A stretch of 35,717 bases of DNA from Sphingomonas pseudosanguinis (lineage in GTDB: Bacteria > Pseudomonadota > Alphaproteobacteria > Sphingomonadales > Sphingomonadaceae). A program made the translations under genes and the position numbers. Location of the stretch: assembly GCF_014196255.1 (NCBI RefSeq), contig NZ_JACIDH010000027.1:1-35717 (forward strand). Direction: 5' to 3'. The notes below the pieces were generated by a model. It was not told the DNA's origin, searched no databases, and saw only the letters and a program-made list of their open reading frames with translations. Shown here piece by piece: positions 23,669 through 34,960 of the stretch; position 1 is the stretch's first letter, and each line of letters starts with the position of its first letter.

Positions 23669-25636
23669 TTACCGCGCCGTCACCGCCGACTGATCGACCG
23701 GCACCACCGGCATCCACACCCGGCTGGCATTCGCCCCGCCGCGCTCCAGCGTGATCGTCGCCTTGCGATAGTCACCGGGCTTGGCGGTAAAGATGTTGGG
23801 CACGAAGGTCTGCGGGTTGCGGTCATAGAGCGGGAACAGGCTCGACTGGACCTGGATCATGATCCGGTGCCCCGGTTGGAACACATGGTTCACGGTCGGC
23901 AGGCGGAACTTATATTCCTGCACCTTGCCCGCCGGGATCGCGCTGGGGTTGGCGAAGCTCTGGCGATAGCGGCCGCGGAAGATGTCGAGGCTGATCGGCA
24001 GTTCATAGCCGCCCATCTTGGGGTCGTTGGCATTCTCCGCCGGATAGACGTCGATGATCTTCACCACGAAGTCGCCATCGGTGCCCGTCGTCCGCGCGAA
24101 CAGGTCGGCGATCGGCGCGCCCGAGACACGCACCGCCTGGGTCAGAACGGGCGTGCTGTAGGTGACGACATCGGTGCGGCCATCGACATGACGCTGATCG
24201 CTGACGAGCCAATCACCCCAGCGGCCATCGTTGAAGTTCACCGGCCGCGAGAGATGCGGCACCGGATTGGCAGGGTCGGAGACATAGCTGTCCTGCCCCG
24301 CACCCGGCATCTGGAAGCTCAGCCCCTTGTCCGCCGACAGATAGAGCGGGGTCAGCGGCGCGGCGCACCCGCTCTGGCAGGCGAGCGGCCATTGGCTGAG
24401 CTTGTCCCAGTGATTTTCACCGGTGTTGTAGATCGCGGCCGCCGGCAGGTTCGCGGCCGGCCCGTCCTTCAGATACTGGTTGAACAGCGGCAGGACCATG
24501 TCCTCGCGGAACTGCCTGGCGGTGTCGCCATTCCACTGGAACGGCCCCAGGCTGGAGCCGGTGCGGTTGATCTGGCTGTGCCGCCACGGCCCCATGACCA
24601 GATGATTGTTGCCGATCTTGCCCTTGGCCTTCAGCGCTTCCCAGGCCGTGATCGCGCCGTACATGTCCTCTTGATCCCACAGCCCCTGTTCCCAGAGCGT
24701 CGGCACGTTGGACGGATTGGCCGCCAGCAGCTTGTCGAGCGCCTGCCCCTGCCAGTAATAGTCGTAGGACGGATGCTGGACGATGCGCTGCCAGAAGGGC
24801 AGCTGGTCGTAACCCGACTTCCGGGCCCAATCGTTTGCCGAGCCGTAACGGAAATTCTCGTAATCGTCATAGCCGCCGCTCGACGGTGCAGTCCCCTCGC
24901 CCTTATATCCGGTCTGCGACCCGATCCAGGCGATGTTGGCGAGGCGGAAGGCGCCGTAATGGAACCAGTCGTCGCCCATCCAGCCGTCGATCATCGGGCT
25001 TTCGGGCGCCGCGACCTTCAGCGCGGGGTGCGGGTTGAGCAGCGCCATGACGACGGTGAAGCCCTCGTAGGATGACCCGATCATGCCGACGCGGCCGTTG
25101 GATTCCGGCAGGTTCGCCTTGTTCACCAGCCAGTCGATCGTGTCATAGGCGTCGGTGACATGATCGACCTTGGTCGCGTTCAGCGGACCGATGACGGGGC
25201 GGGTGACGACATAATCCCCCTCCGAGCCGTATTTGCCGCGAATGTCCTGATAGACGCGGATATAGCCCGCCTTCACGAATTCCTCATCGGCCAGCGGCAG
25301 CGCCTCGATCATGCGGGTGCTGTCGGACCGCTTGGCGCGGCCCGCCGCATTATAGGGCGTGCGCGTCAGGACGATCGGGGCGTTGACCGCCCCCTTGGGC
25401 ACGACGATGACGGTGTAGAGCTTCGTCCCGTCGCGCATCGGCACCATCACCACGCGCTTGTCATAATCGCGCTCGGCGACATTGGTCGGCGGGGTGAAGT
25501 TGGGCGGGATGTCGCTGACCGTCGAGTCCGTGACGACCTTCACCGGCGCGGCGGCGGGCGCGGGACGCTGCTGCGCCGTCGCGGGGGTCAGGATGGCGAG
25601 CGCGCTCGCGGCAAGCAGGCAGGTGCGGAGAGTCAT
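23669..25636 (-). CDS. Alpha-amino-acid ester hydrolase (CocE/NonD, S15-like)
   Basis: A 655-residue secreted hydrolase with signal peptide MTLRTCLLAASALAILTPAT-AQ. It belongs to the X-Pro dipeptidyl-peptidase (S15)/CocE family and closely follows the alpha-amino-acid ester hydrolases of Xanthomonas and Acetobacter, which hydrolyse or transfer alpha-amino acyl groups, including beta-lactam side chains. The nucleophile is Ser189 in GSSYEGF, the acid Asp321 in WDQEDMYGA and the base His353 in GPWRHSQ. The carboxylate cluster that binds the substrate alpha-amino group is present: Asp223 in WMGDDW, with Glu323 and Asp324. A jelly-roll domain ends the protein (PGHRIMIQVQSS). ATG at 25636 begins a clean signal peptide; an upstream extension to 25702 is rejected. 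The physiological substrate is unknown. Divergent from the GntR-type regulator 214 bases away. Confidence 0.9.
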   Translation of the reverse strand: MTLRTCLLAASALAILTPATAQQRPAPAAAPVKVVTDSTVSDIPPNFTPPTNVAERDYDKRVVMVPMRDGTKLYTVIVVPKGAVNAPIVLTRTPYNAAGRAKRSDSTRMIEALPLADEEFVKAGYIRVYQDIRGKYGSEGDYVVTRPVIGPLNATKVDHVTDAYDTIDWLVNKANLPESNGRVGMIGSSYEGFTVVMALLNPHPALKVAAPESPMIDGWMGDDWFHYGAFRLANIAWIGSQTGYKGEGTAPSSGGYDDYENFRYGSANDWARKSGYDQLPFWQRIVQHPSYDYYWQGQALDKLLAANPSNVPTLWEQGLWDQEDMYGAITAWEALKAKGKIGNNHLVMGPWRHSQINRTGSSLGPFQWNGDTARQFREDMVLPLFNQYLKDGPAANLPAAAIYNTGENHWDKLSQWPLACQSGCAAPLTPLYLSADKGLSFQMPGAGQDSYVSDPANPVPHLSRPVNFNDGRWGDWLVSDQRHVDGRTDVVTYSTPVLTQAVRVSGAPIADLFARTTGTDGDFVVKIIDVYPAENANDPKMGGYELPISLDIFRGRYRQSFANPSAIPAGKVQEYKFRLPTVNHVFQPGHRIMIQVQSSLFPLYDRNPQTFVPNIFTAKPGDYRKATITLERGGANASRVWMPVVPVDQSAVTAR

Positions 25637-25675
25637 GGACGAACGGAACCCCTCAAGAACCGGTGGATGCGCCAT

Positions 25676-25698
25676 CGTGCCGTGCGCGTGACGGCACG
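25676..25698. promoter_or_regulatory. Inverted repeat between ester hydrolase and GntR genes
   Basis: CGTGCCGT, seven bases, ACGGCACG: a perfect 8-bp dyad 39 bases before the ester-hydrolase ATG. Just beyond it, on the minus strand, TTGCAT and TATCGT with a 16-base gap form a plausible promoter for the hydrolase. The dyad would lie in the early transcript, so it could be an operator or an RNA hairpin. Prediction only. Confidence 0.35.
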
Positions 25699-25850
25699 GC
25701 AACCGGCAAGATGCTCGAACGATACATTGTTACATTTACCATGCAAGTCACGGCGATCGCGTCAGCCCGCTTTCCTTTGCCGCCCCTCGCCCATAGAAGG
25801 GTCGATCAAGGCATGACATTGCCATCGGTATCACGGGAGGATGCGGCCGA

Positions 25851-26558
25851 GTGACGATAGTGAAACGACGCGGTCCCGCCCATAGCGCGCTGGCCCGCGA
25901 CATCGGTATCGCGATCGTCACCGGGCGGATCGCGCCGGGATCGACCCTGCCGGGTGAGGTCGAGATCGCCGAGCAGCGCGGCATGTCGCGTTCCGTGGTG
26001 CGCGAGGCGCTGCGCATGCTGTCGGCCAAGGGACTGGTGGTCAGCAAGCCCAAGGCGGGCACCCGCGTGCGCGAGCGGCTGGAGTGGAATCTCCTAGACC
26101 CCGACCTGCTGGCCTGGATGTTCGAGGGCGAGCCGCCCGCCGGCTTCGTCAACAGCCTGTTCCAGCTGCGCCTGATCGTCGAGCCGGCCGCCGCCGAGCT
26201 CGCCGCGCTCAGCCGCAACACGCGCCAGCTATCGCGCATGGGTGCCGCGCTGGAGGCGATGGGCGAACATGGCCTCCACACCGAACAGGGCCGCGCCGCC
26301 GACCAGCTGTTCCACAACATCATCCTGGAGGCGACCGGTAACGAGCTGCTGATCAGCCTGTCGGGCAGCATCGGCGCGGCGGTCCGCTGGACCACACTGT
26401 ACAAGCATCGCGGCAGCCGGATGCCCCGCGACTCGATGCCCGAGCACCGCCAGCTCTTCGCCGCCATCGCCGAAGGCGACGCCACCGCCGCGCGCGCCGC
26501 GACGATCGTGCTGGTCGACCAGGCCCGAGAGGACACCGAACGCGCGCTGGCCAGCTAA
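25851..26558 (+). CDS. GntR-family (FadR/FCD type) transcriptional regulator
   Basis: A 235-residue regulator. Residues about 10-75 are the GntR winged helix (GRIAPGSTLPGEVEIAEQRGMSRSVVREALRMLSAKGLV), and about 95-225 the helical FCD effector domain (FQLRLIVEPAAAELAA, DQLFHNIILEATGN, EHRQLFAAIAEGDATAARAA), with the Asp and His residues that bind a metal in this fold. FCD members answer to small organic acids. The start is GTG at 25851, with GGGAGG ten bases upstream. Divergent from the alpha-amino-acid ester hydrolase gene, its most likely target. It is followed by a palindromic repeat. Confidence 0.9.
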   Translation: MTIVKRRGPAHSALARDIGIAIVTGRIAPGSTLPGEVEIAEQRGMSRSVVREALRMLSAKGLVVSKPKAGTRVRERLEWNLLDPDLLAWMFEGEPPAGFVNSLFQLRLIVEPAAAELAALSRNTRQLSRMGAALEAMGEHGLHTEQGRAADQLFHNIILEATGNELLISLSGSIGAAVRWTTLYKHRGSRMPRDSMPEHRQLFAAIAEGDATAARAATIVLVDQAREDTERALAS

Positions 26559-26581
26559 GCTGCTAGATCGACATTCAGCTT

Positions 26582-26704
26582 ATTCCTCCCCTGGAAGGGG
26601 AGGTGGCGGGCCGAAGGCCTGACGGAGGGGTGTCCCCGCTATCGAGAGGGCGACACCCCTCCACCATCCTTCGGATGGTCCCCCTCCCCTTTCAGGGGAG
26701 GAAA
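26582..26704. repeat. Double-hairpin palindromic repeat, copy 3
   Basis: ATTCCTCCCCTGGAAGGGGAGG at the left and CCTCCCCTTTCAGGGGAGGAAA at the right form the outer inverted arms, each itself a hairpin. The core (GGCCTGACGGAGGGGTGTCCC and GACACCCCTCCACCATCC, then the small TCCTTCGGA hairpin) matches the copies at 11680 and 23578. It sits between two convergent genes. Confidence 0.85.
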
Positions 26705-26771
26705 AGCCGTACAGCGGCCTCAATCCATCCGGCCTGTAAACATCCTATCATCATGGTTTAAAATCCGGCCC

Positions 26772-28022
26772 TCACCCCAACGGCCAGAGCGTCTTAAACG
26801 GCCGCGTCGCATCGGCTAGCGCATCCTCCCCCACGACCGCGCCTCCGGCGACCAGCGCCTTGCCCTGCACGAAGTCGCGCATCGTGTTGACGCAATCGAG
26901 CGCGATCACCTTGCCCGCACGAAGATAGACGATCGAGAAGCTCCGCGTCGCCGGATCGCCGCGCAGGATGGCGCGGTCATGCCCGATCGACAGCCCGACC
27001 GTCTGCAGTTTCAGATCATATTGGTTGGACCAGAACCAGGGCACCGCATGATAGGCCGCCTCACGCCCGGCGATCGTCCGCGCCGCTGTCGTCGCCTGAT
27101 CATTGGCGTTCTGCACCGACTCCAGCCGGATTACCGCCCCGCCGGCAAAGTCGTTGGCGTGCGCGGCGCAGTCGCCGACCGCGAAGACATGCGGCAGGCT
27201 GGTCCGCCCCTGCGCATCGACGGTCACGCCATTGTCGCCGACAGCCCCTGCGGCAAGCAGCGGCGCGACCGCCGGCACGATACCGATCCCGACTATCGCC
27301 ATTTGCGCAGGCAGCACCGTGCCATCCATCAGCCGGACACCGGTGACCACCCCCTCGCCCTCGAGACAGGTCACGCTTTCGTTCAATCGCACGGTCACGC
27401 CATGCGCGCGGTGCTCGGCCTCGTAGAAGCGCGACAACACCTCACCCGCGACGCGCGCCAATACGCGATCCTGTGCTTCGACGATCGTCACCTGCTTGTC
27501 GAACTTGGTCAGCACGGCCGCCGCCTCCAGCCCGATATAGCCGCCGCCGATGACCACGACATGCTCGACGCCGGGCAGTTCGGCGATCAGCCTGTCGACA
27601 TCGGCACGCGTACGGACGCCGTGGACACCCGCCAAATCATGGCCCGCGCAGCTCAGCCGCCGGGCATGGCCGCCCGCCGCCCAGATCAGATGCTCATAGC
27701 CGATCACCGCGCCGGCGGCGGTCGTGACACACCGCGCGTCGGCATCCACCGCCGTGACTTCCTCGCCCAGACGCAAGGTGACGCCGCGTTCCTCCCAGAA
27801 GCGCTCGGGCCGGATCATGATCCGCTCGAACGGCTTGTCGCCCGCCAGATACTCCTTGGACAGCGGCGGGCGTTCATAGGGGGGATAGGCCTCCTCGCCG
27901 ATCATCGCGATCGTGCCGGCAAAGCCCTCCTGCCGCAGCGCGATCGCCGCCTGCGCGCCGGCATGGCCGGTGCCGACGATCAGGACGTCATAGGAGGCGG
28001 GCGGGGTCGGGCTGTGCGTCAT
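26772..28022 (-). CDS. Ferredoxin/rubredoxin reductase-like FAD oxidoreductase
   Basis: A 416-residue flavoprotein of the pyridine-nucleotide-disulfide-oxidoreductase fold, in the ferredoxin-reductase group that serves cytochrome P450 or ring-hydroxylating oxygenase systems. GTGHAGAQAA near residue 17 binds FAD, GGGYIGLEAAAVLTKF (about 158-173) binds NAD(P)H, and VFAVGDCA closes the FAD site. PPYERPPLSKEYL is typical of this group, and a C-terminal reductase domain follows (WFWSNQYDLKLQTVGL). No redox-active CxxC is present, as expected. Electrons would pass from NAD(P)H to a [2Fe-2S] protein not encoded nearby. It stands alone, with a repeat after it and the DUF4170 gene divergent. Confidence 0.9.
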   Translation of the reverse strand: MTHSPTPPASYDVLIVGTGHAGAQAAIALRQEGFAGTIAMIGEEAYPPYERPPLSKEYLAGDKPFERIMIRPERFWEERGVTLRLGEEVTAVDADARCVTTAAGAVIGYEHLIWAAGGHARRLSCAGHDLAGVHGVRTRADVDRLIAELPGVEHVVVIGGGYIGLEAAAVLTKFDKQVTIVEAQDRVLARVAGEVLSRFYEAEHRAHGVTVRLNESVTCLEGEGVVTGVRLMDGTVLPAQMAIVGIGIVPAVAPLLAAGAVGDNGVTVDAQGRTSLPHVFAVGDCAAHANDFAGGAVIRLESVQNANDQATTAARTIAGREAAYHAVPWFWSNQYDLKLQTVGLSIGHDRAILRGDPATRSFSIVYLRAGKVIALDCVNTMRDFVQGKALVAGGAVVGEDALADATRPFKTLWPLG

Positions 28023-28148
28023 GCCCGTTCCCTAGAATGGAACCGGCCCGGCTGTCACCGGGCATGACAAAGCGTTGCGAGCGCGAAAGAGCATCTTCAA
28101 TCGCGGGCTGCTTGCCGCTAGGGAGCGGGCAATTCTTCAGGAGACATC

Positions 28149-28364
28149 ATGAGCAAGCTGCATCTCGTCTTCGGTGGCCGCGTCAGCGACCCGCAGACCC
28201 TGGACTTCGTCGATCCCGCCGCGCTGGAAGTGGTGGGCGTGTTCCCCGATTATGCCAGCGCCGAAAAGGCCTGGCGCGCCGCCGCGCAGCGGACGGTCGA
28301 CGATGCGGAGATGAAGTTCGTGGTCGTCCACCTGCACCGCCTGCTGGAGCCGGCGCTCGACTGA
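28149..28364 (+). CDS. DUF4170 family protein
   Basis: A 71-residue soluble protein matching the short alphaproteobacterial DUF4170 family: MSKLHLVFGGRV at the start, FPDYASAEKAWRAAAQ in the middle and KFVVVHLHRLLEP at the end. Its function is unknown. AGGAG lies six bases before the ATG. It is followed by the REP-like array at 28395. The long frame that overlaps it in another phase is not coding. Confidence 0.88.
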   Translation: MSKLHLVFGGRVSDPQTLDFVDPAALEVVGVFPDYASAEKAWRAAAQRTVDDAEMKFVVVHLHRLLEPALD

Positions 28365-28394
28365 TCCTAGTTTTGGGCGAAGTTGAGGGCGTGG

Positions 28395-28707
28395 CCTTCG
28401 ACTTCGCTCAGGCTGAACGGCGTTTGGGATTAGGAACTCTACCCATAAACCGCATCGCGCTCGTGCCGAGTGCCTGGTTGAGCCGCCCCCCTCCGCTCGC
28501 ACTTAGCGAAGTCGAAGTGCACGGGAAAACGGTGGTCACTGGCCGAGGTTGGGTCGTAGCCTTCGACTGCGCTCAGGCTGAACGGCCGTTTGCGCTAAGC
28601 CCCAGCTCCGTTCGCACTGAGCGAAATCGAAGTGCATGGGAAAACGGTGGCCATTGTCGAGTCCGGGTCGTGGCCCGAAACTTCGCCGTGACCGAACAGC
28701 GCGGACG
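28395..28707. repeat. REP-like tandem array of inverted-repeat units
   Basis: Fills the gap between the DUF4170 and rhomboid genes. Unit 1 begins at 28395 and unit 2 at 28560, both with CCTTCGACT(T/G)CGCTCAGG then CTGAACGG; unit 1 is 165 bases long and unit 2 about 113. Each ends with CGCACT(T/G)AGCGAA(G/A)TCGAAG, the inverse complement of its head, then GTGCA(C/T)GGGAAAACGGTGG. A decayed third unit follows from 28673. No gene is seen in the stretch. This is the BIME-like style common in sphingomonad gene gaps. Confidence 0.85.
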
Positions 28708-28724
28708 ATAAAATCCCACCCGCC

Positions 28725-29363
28725 TCAGGCGTTACGATAACGCCACAACAGCAACGGCTTGGCGAAGACCAGCCCCGCCACGAACCCGCCGATATGCGCC
28801 GCGACCGCGATCGCGCCCATGCCCATCCCGGCATAGCCGATCAGCAGCTGGATACCGATCCAGCCCGCCGCCAGCCACAGCACATGCGTCAGCTCCGCCG
28901 ACAGGCCGGCGATGCCGCGCGTCGCACGCCGTTGCCCGAAGAGCAGTGCATAGGCCCCGACGATCGCCGAGATCGCCCCGCTCGCGCCGATCATCGGCAT
29001 GGGGGAATTGGGATCGGGAAAATACTGCGCGATCGCGGCGGCATAGGCGCCCACGACATAGAGGATCGCGATCCCGCGCGGCCCCAGCGCGCGCTCGGTC
29101 TGCGCGCCGCAATAGATCAGCATGATCAGGTTGAAAGCGATATGCGCGAACCCGCCATGGATCAGCGTGGCGGTCAGCGGCGTCAGGATGGTCGGCACCG
29201 CAAAACCGAAATCGGGGGGCAGCGCCGCCCCTTCGAAACGCAACGGGATGAACCCCGCGCCCACCGCCGCATCCGGCACCAGGCCGGTCAGGATCAGGAA
29301 CAGCGACACGATCGCCGTGACGGCCGCGATGACCGTCGTCGCCCGTGCCGCTGTCCAGTTCAT
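28725..29363 (-). CDS. Rhomboid family intramembrane serine protease
   Basis: A 212-residue membrane protein with about six helices. HGGFAHIAFNLIML contains the conserved HxxxxHxxxN of helix 2, GASGAISA holds the catalytic Ser128, and AAHIGGFVAGL the catalytic His190, completing the Ser-His dyad. Rhomboids cleave transmembrane segments within the bilayer; the substrate is unknown. Its ATG is 4 bases after the greA stop, so it is probably the last gene of the carA-carB-greA transcript. Confidence 0.92.
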   Translation of the reverse strand: MNWTAARATTVIAAVTAIVSLFLILTGLVPDAAVGAGFIPLRFEGAALPPDFGFAVPTILTPLTATLIHGGFAHIAFNLIMLIYCGAQTERALGPRGIAILYVVGAYAAAIAQYFPDPNSPMPMIGASGAISAIVGAYALLFGQRRATRGIAGLSAELTHVLWLAAGWIGIQLLIGYAGMGMGAIAVAAHIGGFVAGLVFAKPLLLWRYRNA

Positions 29364-29367
29364 CGGA

Positions 29368-29844
29368 TCAGATGAATTCGATCTTGCTGACGAGATAATA
29401 GCGGTCGCCCGACGGCACCGTCACCTCGACCTCTTCGTCCAGCTTGCGCCCGATCAGCGCGCGGCCGAGCGGCGAGTTGTAGCTGATCCGACCGGTCTTG
29501 GCGTCCGCCTCGGTCTGGCCGACGATCTGATACTTGACCGGCTTGTCATCCTCGTCGAGCAGCGTGACGGTGGCGCCGAACACGATCTTGTCGCCCGACA
29601 GGTCCTTCGGGTCGATGATCTGCGCACGGCTCAGCTTGTCCTCGATGTCGGCGATCGTCGCCTCCACCTGCCCCTGGCGTTCCTTGGCCGCATGATATTC
29701 GGCGTTTTCGGACAGGTCGCCGTGTGCACGCGCTTCCTCGATCGCGTCGACGATCAGCGGCCGCTCTTCTTTCAGACGCCGCAGGTCCTGGGTGAGCTTG
29801 TCATAGCCCTCCTGGAGCATCGGCATCTTTTCGACGGTCGCCAT
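29368..29844 (-). CDS. greA: Transcription elongation factor GreA
   Basis: A 158-residue protein, the standard GreA length. The N-terminal coiled coil (LQEGYDKLTQDLRRLKEERPLIVDAIEEARAHGDLSENAEYHAAKE) carries the conserved acidic tip (DLSENAEY) that coordinates catalytic Mg in backtracked RNA polymerase; the C-terminal domain (DKIVFGATVTLLDEDDKPV, SYNSPLGRALIGRKLDEEVEV) docks on the polymerase. It rescues stalled complexes by stimulating transcript cleavage. The ATG at 29844 gives the normal N-terminus; five more codons upstream are in frame but not GreA-like. It lies 94 bases after carB, an order common in alphaproteobacteria. Confidence 0.96.
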   Translation of the reverse strand: MATVEKMPMLQEGYDKLTQDLRRLKEERPLIVDAIEEARAHGDLSENAEYHAAKERQGQVEATIADIEDKLSRAQIIDPKDLSGDKIVFGATVTLLDEDDKPVKYQIVGQTEADAKTGRISYNSPLGRALIGRKLDEEVEVTVPSGDRYYLVSKIEFI

Positions 29845-29938
29845 ATTCCTAGTCCCCAATTCTTACGCATTCCCGGTACGGACCGCCCTCCCCAAGGGGA
29901 CGAACGGCCCGCCAGCACATCATGTTCTCATGTCGGGA

Positions 29939-33271
<3,333 letters not shown>

Positions 33272-33273
33272 GA

Positions 33274-33642
33274 TTAAAGTCCCATGTACTTCCGGACGAT
33301 CGCAACCGCCTCTTCTGGGTTAATGTTAAAACTCTCTCGAGATTTGCCGCACTGATTCTTCAAGTCGCGCAAGTTCAGATGAGCATGAACCTGCTTTTCA
33401 ATGTAGAAAGCCTGCTCATGAAACTCCTGAAAATGAACCTTTATACCACCGAGTCCAAAGGTTTGAAGCCAAAACTCGGCAGTTTGCTGGCGCCCCGATC
33501 CTCGGACAAGCAAATTCCCAGTCATACCAATCTTTGTATAGTAGGTGCCGCGCCTAGGATTGCCATGTTCATCGTAAAGGGCTTCCGCAGAAACGACGTA
33601 CACAACTCCCGATGGGCTTGCCTTGGTAGGCCGCCCACTCAA
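33274..33642 (-). CDS. GIY-YIG (T5orf172/MUG113-like) protein inserted between carA and carB
   Basis: A 122-residue frame that fills the gap between carA and carB on the same strand. The pattern fits the GIY-YIG nuclease fold as found in T5orf172/MUG113 proteins: GVVYVV (12-17) for the GIY strand, KIGMTGN (37-43) for the YIG strand, Arg47 after it, FYIEKQVHAHL with Glu82 and His86 for the catalytic helix, and SFNINPEEAVAIVRKYM near the end. A TTG start at 33642 overlaps the carA stop (TTGA); GTG at 33603 is an alternative. Base composition differs strongly from the neighbours: I count 45-55% GC per 60-base row against about 67% in a carA row. This points to a recent acquisition. The domain call rests on motif spacing by eye. 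Whether it cuts DNA is unknown. Confidence 0.72.
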   Translation of the reverse strand: MSGRPTKASPSGVVYVVSAEALYDEHGNPRRGTYYTKIGMTGNLLVRGSGRQQTAEFWLQTFGLGGIKVHFQEFHEQAFYIEKQVHAHLNLRDLKNQCGKSRESFNINPEEAVAIVRKYMGL

Positions 33643-34820
33643 CGCAGCGACCCCACGAACCGCTCGAACAGATAGAAGCTGTCCTGCGGCCCCGGCGAGG
33701 CTTCGGGGTGGTACTGGACCGAGAAGGCCGGGCGGTCGGTCAGTTCGAGCCCCGCATTCGACCCGTCGAACAGCGACACATGCGTCTCGCGCGCGTTCGA
33801 AGGGAGCGTCTCGCGCTCGACCGCGAAGCCGTGGTTCATGCTGGTGATCTCGACCAGGCCGTCGGACAGGCGCTTGACCGGGTGGTTCGCGCCGCGGTGG
33901 CCCTGGTGCATCTTGGTGGTCTTGGCGCCGACCGCCAGACCCAGAAGCTGATGGCCCAGGCAAATGCCGAACAGCGGCTTGCCGGTCTCGAGCAGCTGGC
34001 GGATCACCGGCACCGCATATTCGCCCGTCGCCGCCGGATCGCCGGGGCCGTTGGACAGGAAGATGCCGTCCGGGTTCAGCGCCATCACATCCTCGTAAGA
34101 AGCGGTGGCGGGGACCACCGACACCTTCGCGCCCGCCTGAACCAGGTTGCGGAAGATGTTGTGCTTGCTGCCATAATCGATCGCGACGACGTGTGGGCGA
34201 TCCTCGCCCTCCGCGCCTGCATAGCCGAAGCCTAGCCGCCACAGCCCGCCTTCGCGCGTCTCGCCCCAGCCATAATGCAGCTCGGTCGACACGTCCTTGG
34301 CGAGGTCCATGCCTTCCAGGCCGGGCCAGGCGCGTGCCTTCTCCAGCAGTGCGGCGATGTCGAACTCGCCCACGGCCGAATGGGCGATCACGCCGTTGGG
34401 CGCGCCGGCGGCACGGATACGGCGGGTCAGCGCGCGGGTGTCGATGCCCGCCAGGCCGATGCGGTTGTGCCGCGCCATCCACCCGGCGAGGTTCTCCATC
34501 GCGCGGAAGTTGGACGGGGCCGTCGGGTCCTCGCGGACGATCATGCCCAGCGCGTGCGGCGCGTCCGCCTCGATATCGTCGGGGTTCGCGCCGACATTGC
34601 CGATATGCGGGAAGGTGAAGGTGATGATCTGGCCCGCGAAGGACGGGTCGGTCATGATCTCCTGATAGCCGGTCATCGCGGTGTGGAAGCACACCTCGCC
34701 GACGGCATCACCCTCGACGCCGAAACCGCGCCCCCATAACACGTCTCCGTTCGCCAGAACGAGAACGCCCGTGGCGCCTTCAGGCTTTTCGGGCATGGCG
34801 AATGGCTTGGCGTCGGCCAT
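33639..34820 (-). CDS. carA: Carbamoyl-phosphate synthase small (glutaminase) subunit
   Basis: A 393-residue subunit that hydrolyses glutamine and passes ammonia to CarB. The N-terminal CPSase small-chain domain has VCFHTAMTGYQEIMTDPSFAGQIITFTFPHIGN; the C-terminal class I glutamine amidotransferase domain has the nucleophile Cys287 in FGICLGHQLLGLA and the His371/Glu373 pair in YHPEASPGP. It is the first gene of the carA-GIY-carB-greA-rhomboid series. An AGGAG lies 12 bases before the chosen ATG, a wide spacing; the next in-frame ATG (34796) has no ribosome site. Its stop overlaps the TTG of the inserted GIY-YIG-like frame. The YqeY gene diverges from it across 140 bases. Confidence 0.96.
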   Translation of the reverse strand: MADAKPFAMPEKPEGATGVLVLANGDVLWGRGFGVEGDAVGEVCFHTAMTGYQEIMTDPSFAGQIITFTFPHIGNVGANPDDIEADAPHALGMIVREDPTAPSNFRAMENLAGWMARHNRIGLAGIDTRALTRRIRAAGAPNGVIAHSAVGEFDIAALLEKARAWPGLEGMDLAKDVSTELHYGWGETREGGLWRLGFGYAGAEGEDRPHVVAIDYGSKHNIFRNLVQAGAKVSVVPATASYEDVMALNPDGIFLSNGPGDPAATGEYAVPVIRQLLETGKPLFGICLGHQLLGLAVGAKTTKMHQGHRGANHPVKRLSDGLVEITSMNHGFAVERETLPSNARETHVSLFDGSNAGLELTDRPAFSVQYHPEASPGPQDSFYLFERFVGSLR

Positions 34821-34960
34821 GATCGGCGGGCACTCCTGCTAAAATGTCTGCAATGTCGCTAAGTGGCGTCCGCTAGGGCCATCGGGCGTTCGCGTCAACC
34901 GGTTCACGGAATTGGTTCCATCGGCTATCGTCCCCGCCTTTCAGACAAGACGGAAAAAAC

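Noticed and set aside
23243..25075. 610-residue plus-strand open frame
   Set aside because: Antisense to the ester hydrolase and running into the kinase gene and the repeat; no recognisable motif.
28037..28711. 224-residue plus-strand frame overlapping DUF4170
   Set aside because: It runs through the DUF4170 gene in another phase and then through the REP-like array; repeated segments in its translation come from the DNA repeats.
28365..28724. Possible CRISPR array because of regular repeats
   Set aside because: The units are long, few, internally inverted and diverged, with no short identical repeats separated by uniform spacers.
33643..34692. Upstream 5' part of the long minus-strand frame that contains the GIY-YIG-like gene
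   Set aside because: It is an out-of-frame reading of carA and ends in a random Arg/Gly-rich sequence. Only the part after the carA stop (33642 downward) has protein character.
34821..34960. Leader peptide or riboswitch before carA
   Set aside because: The 140-base divergent gap shows no attenuator-like hairpins, no Arg-rich leader frame and no recognised riboswitch core; a lone TTGACG near 34893 lacks a matching -10.
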